The notes beneath the pieces were generated by a model. That model did not search any database and had not been told where the DNA came from. It saw only the letters and a list, made by a program, of their open reading frames with translations. DNA of 64,000 nucleotides, from NCBI RefSeq assembly GCF_038002345.1, contig NZ_JBBOCJ010000001.1, positions 3,410,001-3,474,000 on the forward strand, written 5' to 3'. A program made the translations under genes and the position numbers. This document shows positions 8,578 through 17,006 of this stretch, one piece after another (within the stretch, counting starts at the first letter, position 1; the number at the start of each line of letters is the position of its first letter). Source of the stretch: Paenibacillus sp. FSL M7-0420. Lineage in GTDB: Bacteria; Bacillota; Bacilli; Paenibacillales; Paenibacillaceae.

Positions 8578-8740
8578 TAAATTTAAGTAGCTGATTGTAT
8601 TTCCTGCATTAGAAAAGGCATAGCTGACCGTAAAATGAGATTCTATTGTATTTCATACAGTGGAATGTTGAGTTTTGGGTGAAAAATGGCCTTTTTACAA
8701 TATTCTATTGCACTGAATACAATAGATGCTATTTTAAAGT
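8578..8740 (+). repeat. dispersed intergenic repeat, forward copy
   Basis: This stretch matches, base for base over most of about 150 bases, the reverse complement of 33531-33680. It contains ATTGTATTTCCTGCATTAGAAA and ATTGTATTTCATACAGTGGAA, starting 51 bases apart (8594 and 8645), then an inverted relative, TTCTATTGCACTGAATACAATAG, at 8704. It occupies most of the 504-base gap before the alpha/beta hydrolase. The rest of the gap (8424-8577) shows nothing I can name. Function unknown; the 51-base period is the same as in arrays A and B. Confidence 0.85.
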
Positions 8741-8880
8741 CTTTTTTAAAGCATTCTAATGTATAAAATGCAGTTACTATCATTCAAGTGCCCAGCATCC
8801 GAATGACTACTGTGCAAATAAGAAGCTGGCTCGTAAAGGTCCGGTAATGGTCTTTTTACATTCACAGAGGGAGAGGTATC

Positions 8881-9621
8881 ATGCCATACATACAGGTACA
8901 TGATCTTGAAATGTTCTATGAACAGATGGGCACCGGAGAACCGGTGATCTTCCTGCACAGTCATTATTCCCGCAGCATGCTGGCCTTTAGCAGCCAGGTT
9001 CTGGACTTCCAGAACCAATACAGTTGTTGCTTCCCGGATCTGAGAGGGCATGGAAGGACCAGATGCCGGAATCTGGACTGGTCTACTCCCCAAATTGCTG
9101 AGGATGTAGCCGGATTCATGGATAGGATGGATATTGAACGGGCACATCTTATTGGATACAGTATGGGAGCAGGCGTAGGGCTGTACCTGGCGGTGAATCA
9201 TCCGGGACGGATTGCTACGCTTACTACGATTGGAACCAGCGGATTCTGTGAACCGGCTGGAGCCGGAGAATACGAGCCTGAACAGCTGCTGGTGAATCAG
9301 CAGCAAGCCTTCATTAATCAGATGATCGAGAGGCATCAGGAGGCCCATCAGGGGAATTGGCAATACTATCTGCGGCAAACGGTGCAGGACTGGATCAGGT
9401 ACCCGGATCTCACGGAGGAACAATTGACCAGTATAACCTGCCCGGCACTGCTCATTACAGGTGAGCATGACCCGTTCGCGGGAGAGGATAGAACGGTGAA
9501 GCTCGCTTCCCTCCTTACGGATGCAAGGACACTGATCGTTCAGGGAGCGGGTCACCGCCCGCATATGCTAAGGGAACAGCCCATCCTGGTGAACGATACG
9601 ATTCTTGAATTCCTTGCATAA
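8881..9621 (+). CDS. alpha/beta hydrolase
   Basis: This 246-residue soluble alpha/beta-fold hydrolase has a nucleophile elbow GYSMGAG near residue 98, an oxyanion region VIFLHSHYS near residue 23, the acid in LLITGEHDPF and the catalytic His in GAGHRPHMLREQP near the C-terminus. Family members are esterases, lactonases or C-C hydrolases; the substrate is not visible. The ATG has GAGGGAGAGG upstream. It is 51 bases before the FAD oxidase, with which it probably forms a transcription unit; the peptide-type transporter operon follows with its own promoter. A role in degrading whatever that transporter imports is inference. Confidence 0.88.
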   Translation: MPYIQVHDLEMFYEQMGTGEPVIFLHSHYSRSMLAFSSQVLDFQNQYSCCFPDLRGHGRTRCRNLDWSTPQIAEDVAGFMDRMDIERAHLIGYSMGAGVGLYLAVNHPGRIATLTTIGTSGFCEPAGAGEYEPEQLLVNQQQAFINQMIERHQEAHQGNWQYYLRQTVQDWIRYPDLTEEQLTSITCPALLITGEHDPFAGEDRTVKLASLLTDARTLIVQGAGHRPHMLREQPILVNDTILEFLA

Positions 9622-9672
9622 AACCCTATCCACTAACACAAGGAGATATACACATCCAGAAAGGGCGTACAG

Positions 9673-10800
9673 ATGAAGAAAGTCATCGTAATCGGAGCAG
9701 GGATTCTTGGGGCATCGGCTGCCTACCAGCTGTCAGTGATGGGGGCAGAGGTGCTGATTATAGACCGTCAAGACCCTGGACAAGCTACGGATGCAGCGGC
9801 AGGCATTATCTGTCCCTGGCTGTCGCAGCGGCGCAATCAGGCCTGGTACCGGCTGGCGAAGGCGGGGGCACGGTTCTACCCTGAGCTGATTCAGCAGCTG
9901 GAGCAAGGCGGAGAAGCGAACACCGGTTATGCCCGGGTTGGAGCGCTTAGTATACATACGGATGAGAGCAAGCTCGACAGAATAGAAGAGCGGGCACGGA
10001 TGCGACTGGCGGATGCCCCGGAGATCGGAGTCATCACGCGGCTTAACGCTCAGGAGACCCGTGAACGGTTCCCGCTGCTGGCGGAAGGATACGCCTCGGT
10101 TCATATCAGCGGTGCTGCCAGGGTAGATGGCCGCGCCTTGCGGGACGCTCTGCTTCATTCTGCACAGCAGCAGGGCGCGGTCCTGGTTACTGATGACGCT
10201 GCGCTTGCTTTTGAACCGGGCCGGGTAACCGGAATCAACGCAGGGGGACACTATTATCCGGCGGATGAAGTGATTATCTGTGCAGGCGCATGGGCGAACC
10301 CGCTGCTCCGGCCGCTGGGCATGGACTTCAAGGTGAGCTACCAGAAGGGGCAAATCATGCATTTGCAGGTATCTGACCACAAGGATACGGAAGTCTGGCC
10401 GGTGGTGATCCCGCCAAGCGATCAGTACCTGCTCGCTTTTGCCCGGCAGCAGATTGTGATCGGAGCTACTCATGAGAATGACATAGAAGGATATAATACA
10501 AGAGTGACCGCCGGAGGGCTGCAGGAGATTCTAACTAAAGGACTGGAAGTGGCGCCTGGACTGGCGGATGGTACCTATAGTGAAGTGAGAGTCGGCTTCC
10601 GTCCGTTCACTCCGGGATTTCTGCCGGTCCTAGGGGCTGTCCCCGGGTGGAGCGGAGTCCTTGCGGCCAATGGTCTGGGGGCTTCTGGACTTACAATGGG
10701 GCCGTATATCGGTTATCAGCTGGCGAAGCTGGCACTCGGCAGGGAGTCTGATCTGGAGCTGGACGATTATAGCCTTCAGAGAGCCATAGCGGGCGGATGA
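9673..10800 (+). CDS. FAD-dependent amine oxidase / dehydrogenase (DAO family)
   Basis: This 375-residue protein belongs to the D-amino-acid oxidase/glycine oxidase fold. It starts with the Rossmann FAD motif KKVIVIGAGILGASAAYQLS and the following acidic residue in LIIDRQDPG. A middle substrate domain follows, then a C-terminal FAD-binding segment with RPFTPGFLPVLGAVPGWSGVLAANGLGASG, typical of DadA/ThiO/SoxB relatives. Such enzymes oxidise the C-N bond of amino acids or secondary amines, giving an imine or keto acid. Its neighbours (aminotransferase, amidohydrolase, dipeptide-like transporter) fit an amino-compound catabolic locus. The exact substrate cannot be read from sequence. Confidence 0.9.
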   Translation: MKKVIVIGAGILGASAAYQLSVMGAEVLIIDRQDPGQATDAAAGIICPWLSQRRNQAWYRLAKAGARFYPELIQQLEQGGEANTGYARVGALSIHTDESKLDRIEERARMRLADAPEIGVITRLNAQETRERFPLLAEGYASVHISGAARVDGRALRDALLHSAQQQGAVLVTDDAALAFEPGRVTGINAGGHYYPADEVIICAGAWANPLLRPLGMDFKVSYQKGQIMHLQVSDHKDTEVWPVVIPPSDQYLLAFARQQIVIGATHENDIEGYNTRVTAGGLQEILTKGLEVAPGLADGTYSEVRVGFRPFTPGFLPVLGAVPGWSGVLAANGLGASGLTMGPYIGYQLAKLALGRESDLELDDYSLQRAIAGG

Positions 10801-10864
10801 TTACGAATACATTTCCTTCATTGGAACATTATGATTTAATTCGGCTTGCCGGATGAATTTTTGT

Positions 10865-10893
10865 TTGACAGAAGTGAAGGTCTGATCCATAAT
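10865..10893 (+). promoter_or_regulatory. sigma-A-type promoter of the transporter operon
   Basis: TTGACA (10865-10870), 17 bases, then CATAAT (10888-10893). The -35 box is perfect and the spacing optimal. It precedes the substrate-binding lipoprotein gene and gives the transporter operon a transcription start separate from the hydrolase/oxidase pair. Confidence 0.7.
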
Positions 10894-10940
10894 ACAATCC
10901 ATACTAAACATATATGATTTATAGGAAGGGTGGATCACAC

Positions 10941-12560
10941 GTGATTAATTTAAAAGCTTCTATGAGAAAAACAGCAGGGCTGGGCACACTTGCGGTACTA
11001 TTCGTATCGCTGCTTGCCGGCTGCTCCGGGTCTGCCAATCCTGCGGATTCCAGTAATGGGGCTCAGGCCAGTACGGCTCCAGCCGCAACGGAAAGTGCAA
11101 GCACAGCAGAGCCTGCAACTGGAGGCACCTTCGTGTATGGCCGCCCGGCTTCCGTAACGTCGTTTGATCTGCATAACCAGATTACATCGAATAACGCATT
11201 TGCGATTGATAAAGTGTTTGAGTCACTGGTTGCTTTTGACAGCAAGGGTGAAATTACGGATCAGCTCGCAGCCTCGCATACGATCAGCGAAGACGGCTTA
11301 ACTTATACGTTCGTGCTGCGCGATGGCCTGAAGTTCTCGAACGGCACGCCGGTGACGGCAGAGGATGCGGTATTCTCCCTCCAGCGGCATCTGAAGGTTG
11401 GCGGTCCACTGGCCATCTCGGCCAAGGTTGATACGGTGAAGGCACAGGATGAGAAGACACTGGTAATCACGCTGAAAGAACCCTATACTCCGTTCATCTC
11501 GGAGTTGTCGAACTTCTCGAACGGGCTCATCCCGAATAACTTCGGCGGAGTGACCGAAGAGGAATTCTTCAAGAAGCCGGTAGGCACCGGGCCGTTCGTG
11601 ATTGAGACCTGGGACCCGGCAGGTGATGTCACCTTCACCAAGAATACCAACTACTGGAAGGAAGGCCAGCCTTATATCGACAAGCTTGTCTATAAGCTGA
11701 TCCAGGACGACAGCCAAGCCATCAACCAGCTTAAGGCGGGAGCAGTGAATGCAGTTGAAGCCCTGTCGCTACAGAATGCGGGTGAGATTAAGGATGGTGC
11801 AGACACAACAGTGGTAACGAACGGCAGCTGGGTGACAGAGCAGCTCTTCTTCAATACACTGGATAAGCATTTCTCCGATGTGCATGTCCGCCGGGCACTG
11901 GCACTGGCGCTTGACCGTGAGGGACTGACCAAGGCCCTGACCTTCGGCTATGCGCAGACGGCGACTTCGCTGCTGCCGTCAACGATCCCTTACAATGCCA
12001 ATGACAAGATCAAGGCACTGAGCTTCGATCCGGCGGCTGCCAAGGCAGAGCTGGCCAAATCGGCCTTCCCTGACGGATTCTCCACCAAGCTGCTGGTGGC
12101 TTCGGGCAACAGCACCCGGGCCCAGGAAGCCCAGATTATCCAGGCAGCCGGCCAGGCAATCGGGATCAAGATTGAGATTGAATCGGTGGAGCTGGCCACC
12201 TTCCGTGAACGCTTCTTCGCTTATGATTTCGCGGCGATGCTGAACAGCGGTCAGGCGGATTCCCCGGAAGCGAACTCGATTCTGGCGTTCCAGACCGACC
12301 CGGAAGGCTTCAGCAAATCGTATTGGACGCATTACACGAATGAGAAGGTAACCAAGCTGCTATATGAAGGCCAGAAGACAGCAGACGGTGAAGGACGGGC
12401 TACCATCTACACCGAGCTTTTACAGACGCTTGCCGATGAAGTTCCTTACATCCCGCTGTACTATCCTGATATCCTGATCGGCGCCCGTTCTTCAGTTGAC
12501 GGACTTGTGGTTCTGCCTAACGGCAGCATCCGTCTGGAAGATGTCCGACTATCTAAATGA
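10941..12560 (+). CDS. ABC transporter substrate-binding lipoprotein (family 5, peptide/nickel type)
   Basis: With GTG 10941 as start (GGAAGGGTGG about 7 bases upstream) the protein has 539 residues. A lipoprotein signal ends in LFVSLLAGC, so the mature Cys would be lipid-anchored outside the membrane. A Ser/Thr/Ala-rich linker follows, then a family 5 solute-binding domain with FVYGRPASVTSFDLHNQ, FSNGTPVTAEDAVFSL, PVGTGPFVIETWDP and HVRRALALALDRE, all characteristic of DppA/OppA-like proteins. It heads an operon with two permeases and two ATPases that overlap one another. Ligands of this family include peptides, opines, nickel chelates and other amino compounds; the downstream aminotransferase and amidohydrolase favour an amino-compound ligand. 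Confidence 0.92.
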   Translation: MINLKASMRKTAGLGTLAVLFVSLLAGCSGSANPADSSNGAQASTAPAATESASTAEPATGGTFVYGRPASVTSFDLHNQITSNNAFAIDKVFESLVAFDSKGEITDQLAASHTISEDGLTYTFVLRDGLKFSNGTPVTAEDAVFSLQRHLKVGGPLAISAKVDTVKAQDEKTLVITLKEPYTPFISELSNFSNGLIPNNFGGVTEEEFFKKPVGTGPFVIETWDPAGDVTFTKNTNYWKEGQPYIDKLVYKLIQDDSQAINQLKAGAVNAVEALSLQNAGEIKDGADTTVVTNGSWVTEQLFFNTLDKHFSDVHVRRALALALDREGLTKALTFGYAQTATSLLPSTIPYNANDKIKALSFDPAAAKAELAKSAFPDGFSTKLLVASGNSTRAQEAQIIQAAGQAIGIKIEIESVELATFRERFFAYDFAAMLNSGQADSPEANSILAFQTDPEGFSKSYWTHYTNEKVTKLLYEGQKTADGEGRATIYTELLQTLADEVPYIPLYYPDILIGARSSVDGLVVLPNGSIRLEDVRLSK

Positions 12561-13546
12561 TGAAATCCAGGCTAACCCTGAGGGGTGCAGCTGGAAACAA
12601 CGGTTCTTACAAGTGGCTGGCCCTAGCCCTTGTAAGAGCCTTACTTGTTATCCTCTGCGTAATGACGGCGGTCTTTTTCCTGATTCGAATAGTACCCGGC
12701 GACCCCGCCAAAATGATTCTCGGTGAATACAGCACACCTGAAGCGCTTAAGAATATGCACCACACGCTGGGACTGGATCTCTCCTTATGGGATCAGTTCA
12801 CCCGGTTCGTGAAGCTGCTGTTCACTCAGGGAGATACCGGAAACTCTATTATCGCGGGCACCTCGTCCAGAGAGCTGATTGCAGAGCGTGCTCCGGTCAC
12901 CTTGTTGCTGATTGTAATTGCCTCGGGGCTTGCGATGATTACAGCACTGCTGCTGGCAACGGTTGCTGCCACCAACAAGGACAAGCTGCTAGACCATCTC
13001 ATCCGCATTATTCCAGCAATCACCCTGGGGATGCCGGTCTTCTGGGTTGGCATTCTGTTCATTCTGTTCTTTAGCGTGCGGCTGGGCTGGTTCCCCGTAG
13101 GTGGAATCGGCGAGGGCTGGTCGGGTACGCTCCATAGTCTGGTGCTTCCGGCGGTCACGATTGCTTTTTCACAGATTCCTACGCTGGTCCGCTCGTTGCG
13201 TGCGCAAATGCTGGAGGTGCTCGAATCCGAATTCGTTGTCACTCTCCGGGCAGCAGGAATTCCGTCCAGGGTGATCCTGTTCAAGCATGTGCTGCGCAAT
13301 TCGGCATTGCCGACCCTAATGCTGCTTGGAGTGAATGTGTCCTACCTGATCGGGGGAACGCTCGTTGTGGAGCAGGTTTTTGGTATCAAGGGCATCGGCA
13401 GCCTGCTGTTCACCTCCATCTCAAACAGGGATTTTCCGGTGATTCAGGGGATTGCGCTCTATTGTGCGCTGGCTGTTGTGATCATCAGTCTGCTGATCGA
13501 AATCATCTCCGGGTGGCTTGATCCCAGAACGAAGGGGAAATCATGA
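12557..13546 (+). CDS. ABC transporter permease (DppB type)
   Basis: This 329-residue membrane protein has an N-terminal helix followed by FFLIRIVPGDPAKMILGEYST, the hallmark of DppB/OppB permeases. It has about six transmembrane segments and a cytoplasmic EAA loop around RAAGIPSRVILFKHVLRN, where it docks on the ATPases. Its start overlaps the stop of the binding-protein gene (ATGATG), giving tight coupling; a second ATG three bases later is equally possible. It forms the channel with the next gene product. Confidence 0.93.
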   Translation: MMKSRLTLRGAAGNNGSYKWLALALVRALLVILCVMTAVFFLIRIVPGDPAKMILGEYSTPEALKNMHHTLGLDLSLWDQFTRFVKLLFTQGDTGNSIIAGTSSRELIAERAPVTLLLIVIASGLAMITALLLATVAATNKDKLLDHLIRIIPAITLGMPVFWVGILFILFFSVRLGWFPVGGIGEGWSGTLHSLVLPAVTIAFSQIPTLVRSLRAQMLEVLESEFVVTLRAAGIPSRVILFKHVLRNSALPTLMLLGVNVSYLIGGTLVVEQVFGIKGIGSLLFTSISNRDFPVIQGIALYCALAVVIISLLIEIISGWLDPRTKGKS

Positions 13547-14412
13547 ATACTACACAGATAGACTCAACCTTACCGGACCTCGGGAAGCCCGCAAGCGGAC
13601 TCCGAAGAGTACTTCACACCCCGTCCTTGCTGATCGGGATCATTATGTTCGCTATACTTATACTGCTCGCCATATTCGTCCCTTACTTAAGTCCCTACAA
13701 TCCGACGGAGCAGAATCTGAGCGCCTTCCTGCAGCCACCCTCCGCAGCCCATTGGCTGGGTACTGACCAGCTTGGCCGGGATTTATTCACCAGACTGGTC
13801 TATGCCGCCCGGACGGATCTGACGATCATGGTGCTGGCTGAGATTATTCCGTTCTGCACGGGCGTCATGCTGGGCATGATCTCGGGGTACTATGGCAAAT
13901 GGACCGATAGAATTATATCGCTGATCACAGACACTTTTATTGCCTTCCCGTTCTATCTGATTGTCATTATCGTGGCCTTCGCCAGCGGGGCAGGGGAGCG
14001 CGGAATCTATATTACCTTTATTCTCGTAGGCTGGATTGTATTCGCCCGTGTGGTCAGAGGACTCAGCGCATCCTTCCGGAAGCAGGAATGGATTGCCTCG
14101 GCGCAGACGCTTGGTCTGCCCGGAACCCGCATCCTTCTGCGCCATCTTCTGCCGAATGTATTACCGCAAGCCGTTGTCGTGCTGATGACCGATATGATCG
14201 GACTCCTGGTAGCCATCGTTACGCTGGGTTATCTGGGTATCGGTATTGCCCCGCCTACGCCTGATTGGGGAACGATGATTGCAGACGGACAGCCCTTCAT
14301 TACCACAGCCTGGTGGCTGTCGGCGGTTCCCGGCTTCGCAGTCGTGTATACGGGAATTGCATTGTCTCTCCTGGGAGACGGACTGGCCGATATCTGGAGG
14401 AGAAAAGGATGA
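13543..14412 (+). CDS. ABC transporter permease (DppC type)
   Basis: This 289-residue permease has the DppC/OppC layout. An N-terminal helix follows a short cytoplasmic tail, then PYLSPYNPTEQNLSAFLQPP and HWLGTDQLGRDLFTRLVYAARTDL, the family signature, then further helices with the EAA-type loop AQTLGLPGTRILLRHLLPNVLPQ. It overlaps the upstream permease by 4 bases and the downstream ATPase by 4 bases. It pairs with the DppB-type protein to form the pore. Confidence 0.93.
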   Translation: MNTTQIDSTLPDLGKPASGLRRVLHTPSLLIGIIMFAILILLAIFVPYLSPYNPTEQNLSAFLQPPSAAHWLGTDQLGRDLFTRLVYAARTDLTIMVLAEIIPFCTGVMLGMISGYYGKWTDRIISLITDTFIAFPFYLIVIIVAFASGAGERGIYITFILVGWIVFARVVRGLSASFRKQEWIASAQTLGLPGTRILLRHLLPNVLPQAVVVLMTDMIGLLVAIVTLGYLGIGIAPPTPDWGTMIADGQPFITTAWWLSAVPGFAVVYTGIALSLLGDGLADIWRRKG

Positions 14413-15173
14413 CAACACAACCTGTACTTGAACTTGAAGCGTTGACACTCGCGGCTCTCTCCAAAGAAATCCTGGTGAACAGCGTCAGCTTCTCCCTTGA
14501 ACGCGGCGAAAGCCTCGGTCTGGTAGGCGAATCCGGCTCCGGCAAATCGCTGACGCTGCGGGCCATTCTCGGCCTGCTTCCGCGCGGTGTGGAGCAGACC
14601 GGCGGAGCGGTCCGCAGCAAGGTAAGCAGTGCCATGGTGTTCCAGGACCCCAGAGGAGCATTGGACCCGCTCTGTCTGGTAGTGAAGCAGCTGACCGAGG
14701 TTGTCTATTACAGACAAAGAACCAGTCTGAAGGCTGCGCGGCGCATTGCCCTGGAGCTGCTTGAACGGCTCGGTCTGCCAGCTTCGCTGAAGACAAAAGA
14801 CCGCTACCCGGGCCAGCTCTCCGGCGGCCAGTGCCAGCGTGTGGTCATTGCTCTGGCGCTGGCCTGCAAGCCGGGCATTCTGCTCTGCGATGAGCCGACT
14901 ACGGCGCTGGATGTGACGGTTCAGCGCCAGATTATAGATACGATTACAAGTCTGCAGCAGGAGCTGGGCTTCGCTATGGTCTTCGTGACCCACAACCTGG
15001 CGATTGCCGCCAATCTCTGCTCCAGACTGGTTGTAATGAAGCAGGGCCGGATCATTGAGCAAGGCGAGACACATAGCCTGCTGCGTCATCCGGCTGAGGC
15101 TTATACACAGATGCTAATGGATTCGGTGCTCCCTCTGCCGGAGCTGGAAGGAGGCGGGATCTCATGGAAGTAG
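14409..15173 (+). CDS. ABC transporter ATP-binding protein (DppD/OppD type)
   Basis: This 254-residue cytoplasmic ATPase carries Walker A GESGSGKS, signature LSGGQCQR, Walker B ILLCDEPTTALD and the H-loop VTHNL. The start at ATG 14409 is fixed by GGAGGAGAAAAGG just upstream and the overlap with the permease stop; a longer reading frame runs further upstream but would be unsupported. At 254 residues it is shorter than classic DppD (about 330) and lacks the usual C-terminal oligopeptide/dipeptide extension with the Fe-S-type Cys residues seen in some members. It overlaps the second ATPase by 10 bases. Confidence 0.92.
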   Translation: MTTQPVLELEALTLAALSKEILVNSVSFSLERGESLGLVGESGSGKSLTLRAILGLLPRGVEQTGGAVRSKVSSAMVFQDPRGALDPLCLVVKQLTEVVYYRQRTSLKAARRIALELLERLGLPASLKTKDRYPGQLSGGQCQRVVIALALACKPGILLCDEPTTALDVTVQRQIIDTITSLQQELGFAMVFVTHNLAIAANLCSRLVVMKQGRIIEQGETHSLLRHPAEAYTQMLMDSVLPLPELEGGGISWK

Positions 15174-15916
15174 CACTACAGGTGCAGGATGTAACTGTCC
15201 GTTATGGCGGGTTCACCGCCCTTGATCAGATCCGGCTGGAGCTTGCGCAGCATACCACGCTGGGGCTTGTCGGTGAGTCCGGCTCAGGGAAGTCTACGCT
15301 GGCCCGGGTCATTGCCGGACTGATCACTCCAGATGAAGGACAGCTTCTGCTGGGTGCGGAGCTCTTAGGCAGGAAGCGGAGCAAGGCACAGCATAAGCAG
15401 ATTCAGATGATTTTCCAGAACCCGGATTCTTCGCTGAATCCCCGGCATACCGTCAGGCAGATTCTGGCGGAAGCCTTGTTGTTCCACCGGATTGTAGAGC
15501 GTTCGCAGGTGGAGCGCAGAAGTAAGGAGCTGCTTAGCCGGGTGCAGCTGGATGCCAAGTCGCTGGACAGATATCCGTATGAATTCTCCGGCGGCCAGCG
15601 CCAGCGGATCGCCATTGCCCGCGCGCTTAGCGTGGAGCCTACCCTGCTGATCGCCGATGAGCCCACCAGCGCACTGGATGTCTCAGTGCAGCGCAGCGTG
15701 CTGGAGCTATTCCATACGCTGCAAGCCGAGCTTAATCTTACGATGCTGTTCATCTCCCATGATCTGGGAGTCATTCATGCCGTCAGCGATACCGTCGCTG
15801 TGATGCGTCAGGGCCAGCTGGTCGAGGTGAATTCGAAGGATGAATTCTTCGTCCGGCCGGGACATGAATACAGCCGTGAGCTATTGTCTGCGGTTCCCAA
15901 GATGCCGCAATATTGA
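15164..15916 (+). CDS. ABC transporter ATP-binding protein (DppF/OppF type)
   Basis: This 250-residue ATPase has Walker A GESGSGKST, Q-loop IFQNPDSSLNPRHTV (typical of DppF), signature FSGGQRQRIAIARAL, Walker B LLIADEPTSALD and H-loop ISHDLGVI. It lacks the C-terminal substrate-family extension, as does its partner. It completes a five-gene importer of lipoprotein, two permeases and two ATPases. The start ATG overlaps the previous ATPase; GGAGGCGGG precedes it. Confidence 0.93.
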   Translation: MEVALQVQDVTVRYGGFTALDQIRLELAQHTTLGLVGESGSGKSTLARVIAGLITPDEGQLLLGAELLGRKRSKAQHKQIQMIFQNPDSSLNPRHTVRQILAEALLFHRIVERSQVERRSKELLSRVQLDAKSLDRYPYEFSGGQRQRIAIARALSVEPTLLIADEPTSALDVSVQRSVLELFHTLQAELNLTMLFISHDLGVIHAVSDTVAVMRQGQLVEVNSKDEFFVRPGHEYSRELLSAVPKMPQY

Positions 15917-15941
15917 ACATTCAACACATCAGGAGGATTAT

Positions 15942-17006
15942 ATGAACCGTCAAAATACAGGATTCGTACCACTCACGCTATCTGAGCTGGATACATTAAC
16001 ACAGCAGCTGTCCCGGCTATTCGGGACCCAGCATCCTCCGGTAATCATTCCGGGGGAGGCGATTCTAGGCATTGAGGCGGTTGCGGCAGGAATTGCTGCG
16101 CCGGGACGTACGATTCTGAACATAGTGACCGGACCTTACGGCAGCTTGTTCGGCGAGTGGCTTACGCGCGGCGGGGCCACCGTTAAGGAAGTGAAGGTTC
16201 CCTTCGACCAGGTGGTTACGGTAGAGGAGGTGGCCGCAGCGATTGAGCTGCATCAGCCGGTTGCGATTTCTTTGGTGCAGGCAGAGGTAGTTACAGGCGG
16301 CTCGAACCCTGCGGAGGAGATCTTCAAGCTGGCCCGGAGGCATGACCTGATTACCGTAACGGATTCCGTGTCTGCTGTCGGGGGAGAGGCGCTTTCTGTG
16401 GATCAGTGGGCTGTGGATTTCGCTGTAATGGGTGCGCAAAAAGCGCTCGCCGGTCCTAACGGAATCAGCGCGGTCAGTATTTCTCCCCGCGGCTGGGCCT
16501 TCCTGGAGTCGAACGAACGGGCTCCGCGCAATTCCATTCTGTCCTTGCTCGATCTGCAGCCGTCCCCGGATGGAGCAGCGCAGCGTAGAGTCCCGCCGAA
16601 CATCCCGGTCCTGGAAGCCAGAGCCCTGATTGAAGCCCTGGAGGCTGTTGCCGAGGAGGGCCTGTCCCAGGTCATCAAGCGGCATGAACGGGCAGCGGCC
16701 TCTGCTGTCGCCGGGATCTCGGAGCTTGGGCTTGCACCTTGGCAGAAGGACAGCAGACATTACTCTACACTGACTACCACTGTTCGGATTGACGAGCAGC
16801 CGCTGCTGCTGATTAAGCAGCCTGTCGGTATCGTAGCTCCCGGGGACGGGGAATTATTCGGTCAATTGCTGCGGGTCAATCATTTCGGAACGAATGCCAG
16901 CCGCGAGAGTGTCGAAGCGGCGGTGCAGACGCTAGCCAGACTGCTGAAGCTGGAAGCTGAACCGGCAGTGCAGGCCGTCCGCCAGGTCTGGGGGGAAGCG
17001 GAATGA
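15942..17006 (+). CDS. class V PLP-dependent aminotransferase
   Basis: This 354-residue enzyme has the fold-type I class V pattern of alanine-glyoxylate, serine-pyruvate and ureidoglycine-glyoxylate aminotransferases. The N-terminal GPYGSLFGEWLTRGG region binds cofactor, VTDSVSAVGGE holds the Asp contacting the pyridine nitrogen, and VMGAQKALAGPNG contains the PLP-binding Lys. ATG 15942 is chosen because AGGAGGA (15931-15937) is 4 bases upstream; a longer frame overlapping the ATPase is unlikely. It sits between the transporter and an amidohydrolase whose start overlaps its stop, so it should act on the imported compound or its product. Amino donor and acceptor unknown. Confidence 0.88.
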   Translation: MNRQNTGFVPLTLSELDTLTQQLSRLFGTQHPPVIIPGEAILGIEAVAAGIAAPGRTILNIVTGPYGSLFGEWLTRGGATVKEVKVPFDQVVTVEEVAAAIELHQPVAISLVQAEVVTGGSNPAEEIFKLARRHDLITVTDSVSAVGGEALSVDQWAVDFAVMGAQKALAGPNGISAVSISPRGWAFLESNERAPRNSILSLLDLQPSPDGAAQRRVPPNIPVLEARALIEALEAVAEEGLSQVIKRHERAAASAVAGISELGLAPWQKDSRHYSTLTTTVRIDEQPLLLIKQPVGIVAPGDGELFGQLLRVNHFGTNASRESVEAAVQTLARLLKLEAEPAVQAVRQVWGEAE

